DNA of 64,000 nt from Rubrivivax rivuli (GTDB lineage: Bacteria > Pseudomonadota > Gammaproteobacteria > Burkholderiales > Burkholderiaceae_C). This document shows positions 18,739 through 30,480 of this stretch, one piece after another. The stretch's first letter is position 1. The number at the start of each line of letters is the position of its first letter. A program made the position numbers and the translations under genes. The stretch covers positions 434,001-498,000 of the forward strand of contig NZ_SACR01000003.1 of assembly GCF_004016505.1 (NCBI RefSeq), written 5' to 3'. The notes below the pieces were generated by a model that saw nothing but the letters and a program-made list of their open reading frames with translations, ran no database searches and was not told where the DNA came from.

Positions 18739-20583
18739 GTGATCCCTGCCGGCTTCCTGCAAGAACTGCTGTCCCGCGTCGACATCGTCGACGTGGTGGG
18801 CCGGCACGTCGAGCTCAAGCGCGGCGGCGCCAACTTCATGGGGCTGTGCCCCTTCCACGGCGAGAAGTCGCCCAGCTTCTCGGTCAGCCCCTCCAAGCAG
18901 TTCTATTACTGCTTCGGCTGCGGCGCCAGCGGCGACGCCATCCGCTTCCTCACCGAGCACCTGGGGCTGAGCTTCGTCGAGGCTGTGCGCGACCTCGCGC
19001 AAGGCGTGGGCCTGGCGGTGCCCGAAGAGCAGGTCAGCCCCGAAGAACGCCAGAAACGCGACACGCTGCGCGAGCGCCGTCTCTCGCTGGGCGAGGTGCT
19101 TCAGCGCGCGGCCGACTTCTACCGCGGCCAGCTCAAGGCCCACCCGCGCGCCATCGACTACCTGAAGAAGCGCGGCCTCACCGGGGTGATCGCCGCGCGT
19201 TTCGGACTCGGTTACGCACCGCCGGGCTGGCGCACGCTGGCCGGCGTGTTTGCGAACTACGACGACCCACTGCTGGAAGAGGCTGGCCTCGTGCGCCTGC
19301 GCGAGGGCGACGACAGCGGCGGCACGCAAGCTGCAGGCGGTGCCAGCGAAGGCAGCCGCTACGACTGGTTCCGCGAACGCGTCATGTTCCCGATCCGCGG
19401 TGTCGACGGCAAGGTCATCGGCTTCGGCGGGCGCGTGCTCGACGACAGCAAGCCCAAGTACATGAACTCGCCGGAGACACCGGTGTTCAGCAAGGGCCGC
19501 GAGCTCTACGGCCTGTTCGAGGCCCGCCAGGCGCTGCGCGACAAGGGTTACGCGCTGGTGGTGGAGGGCTACATGGACGTGGTGGCGCTGGCGCAGAGCG
19601 GCTTTGCAAACGCCGTGGCCACGCTGGGCACGGCCTGCACGGCCGACCACATGCAGAAGCTCTTCCGCTTCACCGACAGCGTGGTCTTCAGCTTCGACGG
19701 CGACAAGGCCGGCCGCCGCGCCGCCGCGCGCGCGCTGGAGGCCGCCCTGCCCCATGCCACTGATCTGCGCAGCGTGAAGTTCCTCTTCCTGCCGCCCGAG
19801 CACGACCCCGACAGCTACGTGCGCGAACTCGGCGCCTCGGCCTTCGAGCAGCAGGTGCAGCAGGCGGTGCCGCTGTCGCGCCAGCTCATCGAACTGGCCT
19901 CGGAAGACGTCGATCTCTCCAGTGCCGAAGGCCGCGCCCGCATGCTGGCGCAGGCCAAGCCGCTGTGGATGGCGCTGCCTGACGGCGCGCTCAAGCGACA
20001 GCTGCTGCCCGAGCTGGCCCGGCAGGCGCAGCTGGAGCTGGCCGACCTGTCTTCGCTGTGGGGCGGCGCCGCCGTCACCGCACCGGCTGCGCAGCGCCCG
20101 CGCAGCGGGCCGCCGCTGCTGCAGGCGCCCCTGCGCCGGGCCGGCCGCCGTGCGCCGGCCGGACCGGCCGACCTGGCCCTGCGGCTGCTGCTGCGCCACA
20201 GCGACTGGTGGGAACGCCTCTCGCCGGCCGATCACGAACTGCTGCACGGCTTCGGCGGCGCGCATGGCGAGGCCGTGGCCTGGCTGGAACGCCAGCTCAC
20301 CGAAAACGGCCCCCAGACCTGGGCTGCGCTGGACACTGCCCTCGCCCCGGAGGCCTGGGCCGATGTCGCCCGCGCCTGGGTGGCCAGCGCTGCCGCCGAC
20401 GAGGAACAGGGCTTCGAAGACCTGCAGCGCGTGATGCAGCGCCTGTGGATCGAACAGCTCGGCCAGCAGGCCCAGGCCCTGGTTGCGGCCGGCGCCACCA
20501 CCGCCGAAGACCTGCAGGGTCTGCGCGCCCTGCACGAGCAGATCGCGCGGCTGAAGGCCGCGTTGGCGGCCTCCGGCGGCTGA
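18739..20583 (+). CDS. dnaG: DNA primase DnaG
   Basis: Makes RNA primers at the replication fork. The 614-residue protein has a zinc ribbon at the N-terminus (CPFH at about 37-40, CFGCG at 58-62), a TOPRIM domain ([11 protein letters not shown], then [12 protein letters not shown]) and a helicase-binding C-terminal domain. The start is [23 protein letters not shown], a typical DnaG opening. A linker rich in Pro/Arg ([23 protein letters not shown]) separates the TOPRIM and C-terminal domains. rpsU, usual upstream partner of the macromolecular-synthesis operon, is replaced here by the GGDEF-EAL gene 9 bp upstream. Confidence 0.97.
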   Translation: MIPAGFLQELLSRVDIVDVVGRHVELKRGGANFMGLCPFHGEKSPSFSVSPSKQFYYCFGCGASGDAIRFLTEHLGLSFVEAVRDLAQGVGLAVPEEQVSPEERQKRDTLRERRLSLGEVLQRAADFYRGQLKAHPRAIDYLKKRGLTGVIAARFGLGYAPPGWRTLAGVFANYDDPLLEEAGLVRLREGDDSGGTQAAGGASEGSRYDWFRERVMFPIRGVDGKVIGFGGRVLDDSKPKYMNSPETPVFSKGRELYGLFEARQALRDKGYALVVEGYMDVVALAQSGFANAVATLGTACTADHMQKLFRFTDSVVFSFDGDKAGRRAAARALEAALPHATDLRSVKFLFLPPEHDPDSYVRELGASAFEQQVQQAVPLSRQLIELASEDVDLSSAEGRARMLAQAKPLWMALPDGALKRQLLPELARQAQLELADLSSLWGGAAVTAPAAQRPRSGPPLLQAPLRRAGRRAPAGPADLALRLLLRHSDWWERLSPADHELLHGFGGAHGEAVAWLERQLTENGPQTWAALDTALAPEAWADVARAWVASAAADEEQGFEDLQRVMQRLWIEQLGQQAQALVAAGATTAEDLQGLRALHEQIARLKAALAASGG

Positions 20584-20591
20584 GCCGAAGG

Positions 20592-20603
20592 GGTTTGCAA
20601 ACC
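20592..20603. promoter_or_regulatory. 12-bp palindrome upstream of the rpoD promoter
   Basis: GGTTTGCAAACC is a perfect palindrome 8 bp after the dnaG stop. It directly abuts the presumed -35 region of the rpoD promoter, where a regulator could act. Regulator unknown. Confidence 0.4.
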
Positions 20604-20632
20604 GGGTCCCACCGAGGGTGGCCGGGTATAAT
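20604..20632 (+). promoter_or_regulatory. Sigma-70-type promoter for rpoD
   Basis: A perfect TATAAT -10 box lies at 20627-20632, with a weak -35 (GGGTCC, 20604-20609) at 17-bp spacing. A leader of about 180 nt without other features runs from it to the rpoD start. The perfect hexamer in 70% GC DNA and its position between dnaG and rpoD support a real promoter. Confidence 0.65.
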
Positions 20633-20822
20633 CCGCGGTTTGTCGCGCAGGCGCCCCCCGCGCCGTTCTGTGCCAAGGGGTGCTCCAAGGGGTACGCCAG
20701 CCCCTTGCGCCGCCAGATCCAGCCACCAGCCCCAGCCGCCAGCCCTGCCGTTCGCTGCCGTCTGGCCAGCGGCCCTGGAGCCCGCCCCCGCGACAGCTGC
20801 CCATCACGCACCAAGGAAACGC

Positions 20823-23165
<2,343 letters not shown>

Positions 23166-23186
23166 ACCGCAGCGCAGCGCACGGCC

Positions 23187-24143
23187 ATGACGCGCATCTC
23201 GGACCGCACCGTGCTGTTTGCCGACCTGCGCGGCAGCACGGGCCTGTACGAGACCCTGGGCAATGCCGAGGCCACTTCGGTGGTGACGCATTGCGTCAAC
23301 GCGCTGGGCGGGCCGGTGGCGGGCAATGGCGGCCATGTCGTCAAGACCTTGGGCGACGGCCTGATGGCGGTCTTCGACCACCCACCCGCTGCCGTGCAGG
23401 CCGCGCTGCAGATGCACGACGTGCTGGAAGGCATGGTCTCGCGCGGCAGCGAACGCGGCGCGTCGTCGGGCCTGCGCGGTTTGCGCCTGCAGGTGGCGGC
23501 GGCGCGCGGCGAAGTGGTGGAGATGGCCGGCGACTGTTTCGGCGACGCCGTGAACGTTGCCGCGCGCCTGCTCGACCACGCGGGTGACAACGAGACCCTC
23601 ATCACCGCCGAGGTGATGGTGGGCCTGGCTCCCGAAATGAAGCTGCGCTTCCGCAACCTCGATCGCCTGGTCTTGCGCGGACGCGTCGAGCCCGTGCAGG
23701 TGCACGTGATGGGCGGCCGCCGCGGCGCGCTGGACGTCGCACCCACGCAGTTCGGTGACGTGACCGAGGTGCGCGAGCCCGACGGCCTGCGCCTGATGTG
23801 GGGCGGCCAGCACCGTGTCTTCGGCGCGGCGCAGATGCCCGTGGTGCTAGGCCGCAGCCCGCAGGTGGCCTTCTGCGTGGACGACGCGCGCGTCTCGCGC
23901 TCGCACGCGCGGCTTGATTGGCACAGCGGCAGCTTCCAGCTCACCGACCTGTCCTACAACGGCACCTATGTGCGCTTCAATGACGGCGAGATCGTCAGCC
24001 TGCGCCGCGGTGGCTGCACGCTGCACGGCAGCGGCAGCATCGGCCTGGGCGGCTCACCGTCCGACCCGGCCTCGGCCTGCGTGAGCTTCGACGTGCTGCG
24101 CCTGGCCGACACCCAACCGCAGCCCTTGCTGCCCTTGCGCTAG
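23187..24143 (+). CDS. Class III nucleotide cyclase with C-terminal FHA domain
   Basis: A 318-residue soluble two-domain protein. The cyclase homology domain (about 5-190) keeps both metal-binding aspartates (Asp13 in LFADLRGST, Asp57 in KTLGDGLMAVF), Lys53, and the transition-state Asn123/Arg127 in FGDAVNVAARL, so activity is plausible; cAMP is the likelier product. The FHA domain (about 215-290) carries GRS, SRSHARL and the phosphothreonine-loop NGTYVR. That joins a nucleotide messenger to phosphopeptide recognition. It begins 21 bp after rpoD and is followed after 13 bp by a receiver gene, suggesting a signalling pair. Its partner kinase is not nearby. Confidence 0.88.
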   Translation: MTRISDRTVLFADLRGSTGLYETLGNAEATSVVTHCVNALGGPVAGNGGHVVKTLGDGLMAVFDHPPAAVQAALQMHDVLEGMVSRGSERGASSGLRGLRLQVAAARGEVVEMAGDCFGDAVNVAARLLDHAGDNETLITAEVMVGLAPEMKLRFRNLDRLVLRGRVEPVQVHVMGGRRGALDVAPTQFGDVTEVREPDGLRLMWGGQHRVFGAAQMPVVLGRSPQVAFCVDDARVSRSHARLDWHSGSFQLTDLSYNGTYVRFNDGEIVSLRRGGCTLHGSGSIGLGGSPSDPASACVSFDVLRLADTQPQPLLPLR

Positions 24144-24156
24144 GCCACCACCGCCC

Positions 24157-24549
24157 ATGCGCGTGCTCTACATCGACGACGACCGCATCAACAGCCTGCT
24201 GTTCGTTGAAGCCTGTCGTTTTGCCGGCGGCGTTGAAACCGAAACCGCGGCCAGCGGTGCCGAGGCGCTGGAACTCGTGCAGCGCTGGCGCCCCGACCTG
24301 CTGGTGGTCGACCTGCACCTGCCCGACACCAACGGCTACGCCCTGCTGCCCGCGCTGCGCGCGCAGTTGCAGGCGCCCACGCTGCCGGCCTTCCTGTGCA
24401 CCGCCGACGAAACCGCGGTGGTGGCCGGGCCGGCGCAGGAAGCCGGCTTCGATGGCTGCTGGAGCAAGCCGGTCGACCTGCAATCCATCCTTGCCGAGTT
24501 GGCGCGCCGCGGCGGGCACAACGAGCACAGCGGCCTCGACCGGAACTGA
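24157..24549 (+). CDS. Single-domain response regulator
   Basis: A 130-residue CheY-like receiver with no output domain: acidic pocket DDD at 7-9, phosphoacceptor Asp52 in VVDLHLPDTNGY, Thr82 in CTADE and Lys104 in SKPV. All key residues are present. It lies 13 bp after the cyclase-FHA gene and 11 bp before hemH. The nearest functional idea is a phospho-relay input for the cyclase protein, which is inference. Confidence 0.9.
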   Translation: MRVLYIDDDRINSLLFVEACRFAGGVETETAASGAEALELVQRWRPDLLVVDLHLPDTNGYALLPALRAQLQAPTLPAFLCTADETAVVAGPAQEAGFDGCWSKPVDLQSILAELARRGGHNEHSGLDRN

Positions 24550-24560
24550 GCACAGCCTGC

Positions 24561-25655
24561 ATGAGTTTTCGCGAAGAACCCGGTTTCAGACACGGCCAGA
24601 CCGCCCGCACCGCGGTGCTGCTGGTCAACCTGGGCACCCCCGACGCCCCCACCGCCCCCGCGCTGCGCCGCTACCTGGCCGAATTCCTCAGCGACCCGCG
24701 CGTCGTCGAGATCCCGAAGCTGGTGTGGTGGTTCATCCTGAACGGCTTCATCCTGCCCACGCGGCCGGCGGCCTCGGCCGCCAAGTACGCCAGCGTCTGG
24801 ACGCCCGAGGGCTCGCCGCTGGCGGTGTGGACGCAGCGCCAGGCTGCGGGCCTGGCCGCCACGCTGCAGCAGGCCGGCCACCAGGTGCTGGTGAAACACG
24901 CCATGCGCTACGGCAACCCGTCCGTGGCCAGCGTGATGGACGAATTGCGCGCTGCCGGCGCCACGCGCGTGCTGGTGCTGCCGCTGTACCCGCAGTACGC
25001 CGCCGCCACCACCGCCAGCGTGGGCGATGCGGTGATGCGCTGGGCCCTGGCCGCGCGGCGCACGCCCGAGCTGCGCTTCGTCGGCGAGTACCACGCCGAG
25101 CCGGGCTACATCGAAGCGCTGGCGCAGCGCATCGAGGCGCACTGGGCCGAGCACGGCCGTGGCGAGAAGCTCGTGCTCAGCTTCCATGGCGTGCCCGAAC
25201 GCTCGCTGCACCTGGGCGACCCCTACCACTGCCAGTGCCACGTCACGGCGCGCCATCTCGGGCAGCGCCTGGGCCTGGCGAAGGACCAGCTCGTCGTCAC
25301 CTTCCAGAGCCGCTTCGGCAAGGCCAAGTGGCTGGAGCCCTACACCGAACCCACGCTCGTGGCCATGGCCGAGCAGGGCGTGAAGCGCGTCGACGTGGCC
25401 TGCCCCGGCTTCGTGGCCGACTGCCTGGAGACGCTGGAAGAGATCAACCAGGAAGCGCGCGAAGCCTTCCTGCACGCCGGCGGCGAGACCTTCCATTACG
25501 TGCCCTGCGTCAACGACTCGCCGGTGTTCGTGCAGGCGCTGGCCGACATCGCGCTGCGTCACCTGCAAGGCTGGCCCACGCGCGCTGCGGCTGGTGAGGC
25601 CGAGGCCCTGGCTGCGCAGCGCGAACGCGCGCTGGCCATGGGCGCCAAGCAGTAA
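24561..25655 (+). CDS. hemH: Ferrochelatase HemH
   Basis: Inserts Fe(2+) into protoporphyrin IX, the last step of haem synthesis. It has 364 residues; the family motif VLLVNLGTPDAP is near 19-30. The catalytic His209 is in LVLSFHGVPERS, and Glu290 in CLETLEEINQEAREAF matches the metal-side residue. The Met at 24561 gives the usual N-terminus MSFREEPGFRHGQTARTAVLL. In many Burkholderiales hemH sits near hrcA/grpE; here it follows the receiver gene, with 14 bp to the convergent tctA. Confidence 0.97.
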   Translation: MSFREEPGFRHGQTARTAVLLVNLGTPDAPTAPALRRYLAEFLSDPRVVEIPKLVWWFILNGFILPTRPAASAAKYASVWTPEGSPLAVWTQRQAAGLAATLQQAGHQVLVKHAMRYGNPSVASVMDELRAAGATRVLVLPLYPQYAAATTASVGDAVMRWALAARRTPELRFVGEYHAEPGYIEALAQRIEAHWAEHGRGEKLVLSFHGVPERSLHLGDPYHCQCHVTARHLGQRLGLAKDQLVVTFQSRFGKAKWLEPYTEPTLVAMAEQGVKRVDVACPGFVADCLETLEEINQEAREAFLHAGGETFHYVPCVNDSPVFVQALADIALRHLQGWPTRAAAGEAEALAAQRERALAMGAKQ

Positions 25656-25669
25656 GGAAGCCGGCGGCC

Positions 25670-27184
25670 TCAGGCCGAGAGCAGGCGAGCCCGGCGGAGT
25701 GCCCACAGGCGCCAGAGCCGGGGCAACAGCAGCAGCGCCACCACCAGCGCCAGCAGGGCCGCAGACACCGGCCGCTCGACGAAGACCGTCCAGCGCCCTT
25801 CCCCGATCGACAGCGCGTTGCGGAACTGCGCCTCGGCCATGGGCCCGAGGATCAGCCCGACGATCACCGGCGCCGTGGGGAAATCAAAGCGCCGCATCAG
25901 CACGCCCACCAGTCCCACGGCCAGCATGAGGAAGAGATCGAAGGTGCTCTGCCGCATGCCGTAGACGCCCACGGTGGCGAAGGTCAGGATGCCGGCGTAC
26001 AGCGGCGCGCGCGGGATCTTCAGCAGCTTCACCCACAGGCCCACCAGCGGCAGGTTCAGCACCAGCAGCATCACGTTGCCGATGTAGAGGCTGGCGATCA
26101 GCGCCCACACCAGCGCCGAGCTGGTCTGGAAGAGCTGCGGGCCGGCGTTGATGCCGTAGTTCTGCAGCGCGCTCAGCAGGATGGCGGCCGTCACCGACGT
26201 GGGGATGCCCAGCGTGAGCAAGGGCACCAGCGTGGCGGTGACCGCCGCGTTGTTGGCGGCTTCGGGGCCAGCCACACCCTCGATGGCGCCGGTGGTGCCG
26301 AACTCCTCGGGGTGGGCGCTGAGCTTGCGCTCGACGCCGTAGCTGAGGAAGGTGGGGATCTCCGCGCCACCGGCCGGCAGCGTGCCGAAGGGAAAGCCGA
26401 TGGCGGTGCCGCGCAGCCACGCGGGCCACGAGCGTTTCCACTCCAGCCGCGTCATGTGGGCGCGGCCGGCGCTGTTCAGCGAGGTCTGCGTGCGGCCTTC
26501 GTAGAGCGCCGTGTACAGGCACTCGCCCACCGCAAACAGGCCCACGGCGACGAGCACCACCTCGATGCCGTCCAGGAACTCGGGCACCCCGCCCGTGTAG
26601 CGCACCTGGGCACTGATCTGGTCCAGACCCACCAGGCCCAGCGCCAGGCCGATGAACAGCGCGCACAGGCCGCGCAGCGTGCTGCGGCCGAGCACCGCGC
26701 TCACCGCCGTGAAGGCCAGCAGCATCAGCAGGAAGTACTCGGGCGGGCCGAGTTGCACGGCCACGTCGGCCAGCAGCGGCGCGCACACCGTCACCAGCAC
26801 GGTGGCGATGGTGCCGGCCACGAAGCTGCCGATGGCCGAGGTGGCCAGCGCCGCGCCGGCGCGGCCGCTCTTGGCCATCTTGAAACCTTCCAGCGCCGTG
26901 ACCATGGTGCCGGTCTCGCCCGGCGTGTTCAGCAGGATGGAGGTGGTGCTGCCGCCGTACATCGCGCCGTAGTAGATGCCGGCGAAGAAGATCATGCTGG
27001 CCGTCGGCTCCACCTGTGCGGTGATGGGCAGCAGCATCGCCACCGTCACCGCCGGCCCCAGGCCGGGCAGCACGCCAATGGCCGTGCCCAAGGCACAGCC
27101 GACGAAGGCCCAGAGCAGGTTGACGGGCGTGGCGGCCGTGGCGAAGCCGCCGGCGAGCGATGTCCAGATGTCCATCAGAGCCAC
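25670..27184 (-). CDS. tctA: Tripartite tricarboxylate transporter, large membrane subunit TctA
   Basis: A 504-residue membrane protein with about 11-12 hydrophobic segments. Signature glycine-rich motifs include [24 protein letters not shown] and [24 protein letters not shown] near the N-terminus, then [22 protein letters not shown] and [13 protein letters not shown]. It forms the channel for a solute captured by TctC. It overlaps tctB by 10 bp, so translation is probably coupled. Order: porin, tctC, tctB, tctA, all on the minus strand. Confidence 0.96.
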   Translation of the reverse strand: MALMDIWTSLAGGFATAATPVNLLWAFVGCALGTAIGVLPGLGPAVTVAMLLPITAQVEPTASMIFFAGIYYGAMYGGSTTSILLNTPGETGTMVTALEGFKMAKSGRAGAALATSAIGSFVAGTIATVLVTVCAPLLADVAVQLGPPEYFLLMLLAFTAVSAVLGRSTLRGLCALFIGLALGLVGLDQISAQVRYTGGVPEFLDGIEVVLVAVGLFAVGECLYTALYEGRTQTSLNSAGRAHMTRLEWKRSWPAWLRGTAIGFPFGTLPAGGAEIPTFLSYGVERKLSAHPEEFGTTGAIEGVAGPEAANNAAVTATLVPLLTLGIPTSVTAAILLSALQNYGINAGPQLFQTSSALVWALIASLYIGNVMLLVLNLPLVGLWVKLLKIPRAPLYAGILTFATVGVYGMRQSTFDLFLMLAVGLVGVLMRRFDFPTAPVIVGLILGPMAEAQFRNALSIGEGRWTVFVERPVSAALLALVVALLLLPRLWRLWALRRARLLSA

Positions 27185-27690
27185 CCCGTGCCGCTGAGGC
27201 CCGGCAGGTTGATGCCCAGGCCCTTGGTGAACAACCAGTAGGCGGGCAGCGCGATGAGCAAGCCGGTGGCCGCGTCACGCACCAGCCCGCGCCCGCCGCC
27301 GTGCGGCCGGCCTTCGGCCCCGCGCAGGCCGCGCACGGCCAGCATGAAGCACAAGGTGCAACTCAGCGGAAAACCCAGCGTCGTCAGCAGCGCGGCGTTG
27401 GCGGCAATGCCGCCGGCCACCCAGGCCAGCGCCACCCAATCGCCCTGCGGCGCGCCCGAGGGCGGCTCCACATCACGCCAGCCGCCGTGCCGGGCCTCCC
27501 ACAGCAACCAGGCGCCGCACAGCGCCAGCGCCGCGGCCACCACCCAGGGCAGGAAGTTCGGGCCCACGCCGGCATAGCCGGCCTGGCCCGGAATGCCCGT
27601 GGCGCCCCAGGCCAGCAGGCCCGACAGGGCCAGCGTGCCCAGGCCGATCAGGCTCTGGTGGCGGCGTGTGCTGCTCGGCGTGTCGCTCAT
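27175..27690 (-). CDS. tctB: Tripartite tricarboxylate transporter, small membrane subunit TctB
   Basis: A 171-residue protein with four hydrophobic segments (around residues 14-33, 45-64, 87-120 and 139-156), the layout of TctB. The conserved [22 protein letters not shown] is present. It overlaps tctA by 10 bp and follows tctC by 13 bp. Confidence 0.92.
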   Translation of the reverse strand: MSDTPSSTRRHQSLIGLGTLALSGLLAWGATGIPGQAGYAGVGPNFLPWVVAAALALCGAWLLWEARHGGWRDVEPPSGAPQGDWVALAWVAGGIAANAALLTTLGFPLSCTLCFMLAVRGLRGAEGRPHGGGRGLVRDAATGLLIALPAYWLFTKGLGINLPGLSGTGWL

Positions 27691-27703
27691 GCCCGCCCCT
27701 GCC

Positions 27704-28663
27704 TCAGACCATGCCCGCCTTGACCATGGTGGCGCGCAGCGAGGCGAACTCGCGGTCGACGAACTCCTCGAAGGCCGCGCCCACCATCAAGGCCGGGGTC
27801 CAGCCGTTCTTGGCCACGGTCTCGGTCCAGGCCTTGCTGCGCGTGGCCTGGGTGACCATGTCGACGAGGCGCTTGCGCTGCTCGGCCGTGATGCCCGGGG
27901 CGCCGTACACGCCGCGCCAGTTGCCGATCTCGACGTTGAAGCCCTGCTCCTTCATCGTCGGCACGGCCAGGCCTGGCAGGCGTGCCGGCGAGGTAACGGC
28001 GATCGCCCGCATCTTGCCGCTCTCGATGTAGGGCTGGAACTCGCTGTAGCCGCTGCCGCCGACGCTGACGTTGTTGCCCAGGATGGCCGCCGTGGCCTCA
28101 CCGCCCCCGCGGAAGGGCACGTAGTTGATCTTTGCGGCGTCCACGCCCACCTCGCGCGCCAGCATCGCCGCGGCCACGTGCTCGGTGGAGCCGCGCGAAC
28201 CGCCGCCCCACTTCACGCTGCCCGGGTCGCGCTTGAGCTGCTCGACCACGTCCTTCATGGTCTTGAAGGGCGAGGCCGCGGGCACGACGAAGACGTTGTA
28301 TTCGCTGGTCAGCCGCGCAATGGGCGTGGCCTGGCTCAGGCTCACCGGCGGCTTGCCGGTGATGATGCCGCCCAGCATCACCGCGCCCATCACCATCAGC
28401 GCGTTGCCGTCGCCCTTGCTGGCGTTGACGAACTGCGCCAGGCCGATGGCGCCGGCCGCGCCGCCCTTGTTCTCGTAGGTGATGGAGGCGGCCACGCCGG
28501 CGTCCTGCAGCGCGCGGCCGAGCGCGCGGCCGGTGATGTCCCAGCCGCCGCCGGGGTTGGCCGGCAGCATGATCTTCAGGTTGGCACTGGCCGTGCTGAT
28601 GCCGGGCAGCGCCGCGCCGGCGCCCAGCGCCAGCAGGCTCTTGAGGAAGGTGTCGCGTTGCAT
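27704..28663 (-). CDS. tctC: Tripartite tricarboxylate transporter substrate-binding protein TctC
   Basis: A 319-residue periplasmic binding protein of the Bug/TctC family. The signal segment is residues 1-27 (MQRDTFLKSLLALGAGAALPG...ASA), followed by LKIMLPANPGGGWDITGRALGRAL and ENKGGAAGAIGLAQF, the family hallmark. The ligand is a carboxylate in general; which one cannot be read. GGAG lies 9 nt before the start. It is 20 bp from the porin gene upstream. Confidence 0.95.
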   Translation of the reverse strand: MQRDTFLKSLLALGAGAALPGISTASANLKIMLPANPGGGWDITGRALGRALQDAGVAASITYENKGGAAGAIGLAQFVNASKGDGNALMVMGAVMLGGIITGKPPVSLSQATPIARLTSEYNVFVVPAASPFKTMKDVVEQLKRDPGSVKWGGGSRGSTEHVAAAMLAREVGVDAAKINYVPFRGGGEATAAILGNNVSVGGSGYSEFQPYIESGKMRAIAVTSPARLPGLAVPTMKEQGFNVEIGNWRGVYGAPGITAEQRKRLVDMVTQATRSKAWTETVAKNGWTPALMVGAAFEEFVDREFASLRATMVKAGMV

Positions 28664-28683
28664 CGAGAGTCTCCGCGTCGTGT

Positions 28684-29607
28684 TCAGAAGTTGTGCAGGA
28701 TGCCGAGGTCGTAGCCGGTCTTGGCGCGGGCCGCCTTGCTGTCGTGGCCGGCGTTGGCGTAGATCATCGTGCGCTTGGACAGCGAGTGGTGGTAGCCCAC
28801 GCCCAGCTTGTTGATCACGGTGCGGCCGTTGGTCTCGGCCTGGCCGTAGGCGGCCTTGATGATGCCGGCGCCGATGGGCAGGTCCAGGCCCAGCATCCAG
28901 CCCTTGGCCTTGAGGCCGGCGTTGGTCTTGCCGCTGCTGTAGCCGGCCGTGAGCTTGTGGCCGGCCAGGGTGTAGCCCACGCCCAGGCTCGTCATGGTGT
29001 CGCGCGCGCCGGCCGGGTCTTCGATGCCGCCGGCCACGAAGAAGCTGCCGCTGCGCCACGAGGCCGCCACGGAGGTGGCACGCTCCACGCCGCCGTTCTT
29101 GTCGCCCTCGGCCACCGAAGCCGCCAGGCTCACGCCGCCGAAGCTGATGTCGTAGCGCAGAGAGCCGTCGATGCGCACCTTGGTGATGCCGCCCACGCGC
29201 ATCACGCCGTCACGCAGCTGCGCCACGGTGTCGCCGCCGAAGGGGTCGATCTGGTTCTGCACCAGCGAGAAGGCCGCCGTGTACTGGCGGCCCACGCCGA
29301 CGCGCCCGAAGTCGCCCTGCAGGCCCACGTGCGAGTAGCCCTTCCAGAACTGCGCGCCGTCCTGCGTGCCGGTGTCGGGGAAGAAGCGGTGCTCCATGCC
29401 GAAGAAGGCCTTGAGGCCGCCGCCCAGGTCTTCCACGCCGCGGAAGCCCAGCCGGCTGTCGCCGCTGGTGGCCACTTCCTTGACGCTGCTGCCCACGGCC
29501 TTGCGCACGCCGGCGTCGAGCTTGCCGTAGACGGTGACGTTGGACTGCGCGTGCGCCAGGGGCATGGCGGCCAGGCAGGCGGTGGCGATGATGATGCGGG
29601 CTTTCAT
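28684..29607 (-). CDS. Outer-membrane porin (Gram-negative general porin family)
   Basis: A 307-residue protein with signal peptide MKARIIIATACLAAMPLAHAQ. Porin hallmarks are NVTVYGKLDAGVR, SRLGFRGVEDLGGGLKAFFGMEHRFF (with loop L3 acidic residues), VGLQGDFGRVGVGRQYTAAF and a final aromatic residue (ILHNF). It is slightly shorter than the usual 340-380 residues. AGGAGA precedes the ATG. It is the first gene of the tct block, so it probably admits the same substrate across the outer membrane. Confidence 0.93.
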   Translation of the reverse strand: MKARIIIATACLAAMPLAHAQSNVTVYGKLDAGVRKAVGSSVKEVATSGDSRLGFRGVEDLGGGLKAFFGMEHRFFPDTGTQDGAQFWKGYSHVGLQGDFGRVGVGRQYTAAFSLVQNQIDPFGGDTVAQLRDGVMRVGGITKVRIDGSLRYDISFGGVSLAASVAEGDKNGGVERATSVAASWRSGSFFVAGGIEDPAGARDTMTSLGVGYTLAGHKLTAGYSSGKTNAGLKAKGWMLGLDLPIGAGIIKAAYGQAETNGRTVINKLGVGYHHSLSKRTMIYANAGHDSKAARAKTGYDLGILHNF

Positions 29608-29692
29608 GGACTTGTCTCCTCGTGGGGTGGTGGGGCGGGAAGCTTGCGGCCCTCGCCACGGGGGCAGGGCCGTCTTCTGGGCCTTCATGCTC

Positions 29693-29719
29693 GACAGCGG
29701 CGCTGTCAATCGGCTGTCA
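29693..29719. promoter_or_regulatory. Candidate TctD operator (direct repeats)
   Basis: GCTGTCA occurs at 29702-29708 and again at 29713-29719, an 11-bp period typical of OmpR-family regulators. The left copy also pairs with GACAGC (29693-29698) as an inverted repeat. It lies in the 180-bp divergent gap between the porin-tct genes and tctD. On the minus strand a TTGACA hexamer (29704-29709) overlaps it. Confidence 0.55.
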
Positions 29720-29787
29720 GCGCGCCCCGTGGAAACCCGCCCACCCCTTGCGGCGCGCGCGCGGGCCACTAAGCTGCGCGCCCGCCC

Positions 29788-30480
29788 ATGAAGATGCTGT
29801 TGATCGAGGACAACGCCGCGCTGCAGCTCTCGCTGCAACGCAGCTTCGAGCGCCGCGGCATGCACGTGGTGTGCTGCGGCGATGGCGCGCGCGCGCTCGA
29901 CCGCTGGCTGGCCAGCGTGCCCGACGTGGTGGTGCTCGACCTCAGCCTGCCCGGCCGCGACGGGCTGCAGATCCTGGAGGCCGCGCGCCAGGCCGGGCTG
30001 GCGACGCCGGTGCTCATCCTCACTGCGCGCGGCACCGTGGGCGACCGCGTGCTCGGCCTCAACCTGGGCGCCGACGACTACCTGGCCAAGCCCTTCGACC
30101 TCGACGAACTGGAAGCCCGCGTGCGCGCCCTGGCCCGCCGCGCGCGCAGCAGCGAGGCCGCCGCCCCGGCGCCCGAGTTCTGCGGCCTGCGCTGCAGCCC
30201 TGACAGCGAGGCAATCACCTGGCACGGCACGCCGATGGAGCTGACCGCACGCGAAGCCGCGCTGCTGCGCGCGCTGCTCTCGCGGCCCGGCCAGGCCGTG
30301 GCCAAGGACAAGCTGGCCGAACACGTGTTCGCGGGTGATGCCAGCGTGCAACCCGACGCCATCGAGGTGGTGGTCTACCGGCTGCGCAAGAAGCTGCAGG
30401 GCACCGAGGCCGAACTCGTCACGCTGCGCGGCCTGGGCTACCTGCTGCGCCGAGGCGGCGGCCCCTCGACCGGCCCATGA
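29788..30480 (+). CDS. tctD: OmpR-family response regulator (TctD-like)
   Basis: 230 residues. The receiver (1-118) has Asp8, phosphoacceptor Asp51 (VVVLDLSLPGRDG), Thr79 and Lys101. A winged-helix DNA-binding domain (about 135-225) has LTAREAALLRALLSRPGQAVAKDKL and DAIEVVVYRLRKKL...GLGYLL. Position next to a tctE-like kinase and divergent from porin-tctCBA makes it the likely activator of that transporter. The stop overlaps the kinase start by 4 nt (ATGA). Confidence 0.93.
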   Translation: MKMLLIEDNAALQLSLQRSFERRGMHVVCCGDGARALDRWLASVPDVVVLDLSLPGRDGLQILEAARQAGLATPVLILTARGTVGDRVLGLNLGADDYLAKPFDLDELEARVRALARRARSSEAAAPAPEFCGLRCSPDSEAITWHGTPMELTAREAALLRALLSRPGQAVAKDKLAEHVFAGDASVQPDAIEVVVYRLRKKLQGTEAELVTLRGLGYLLRRGGGPSTGP

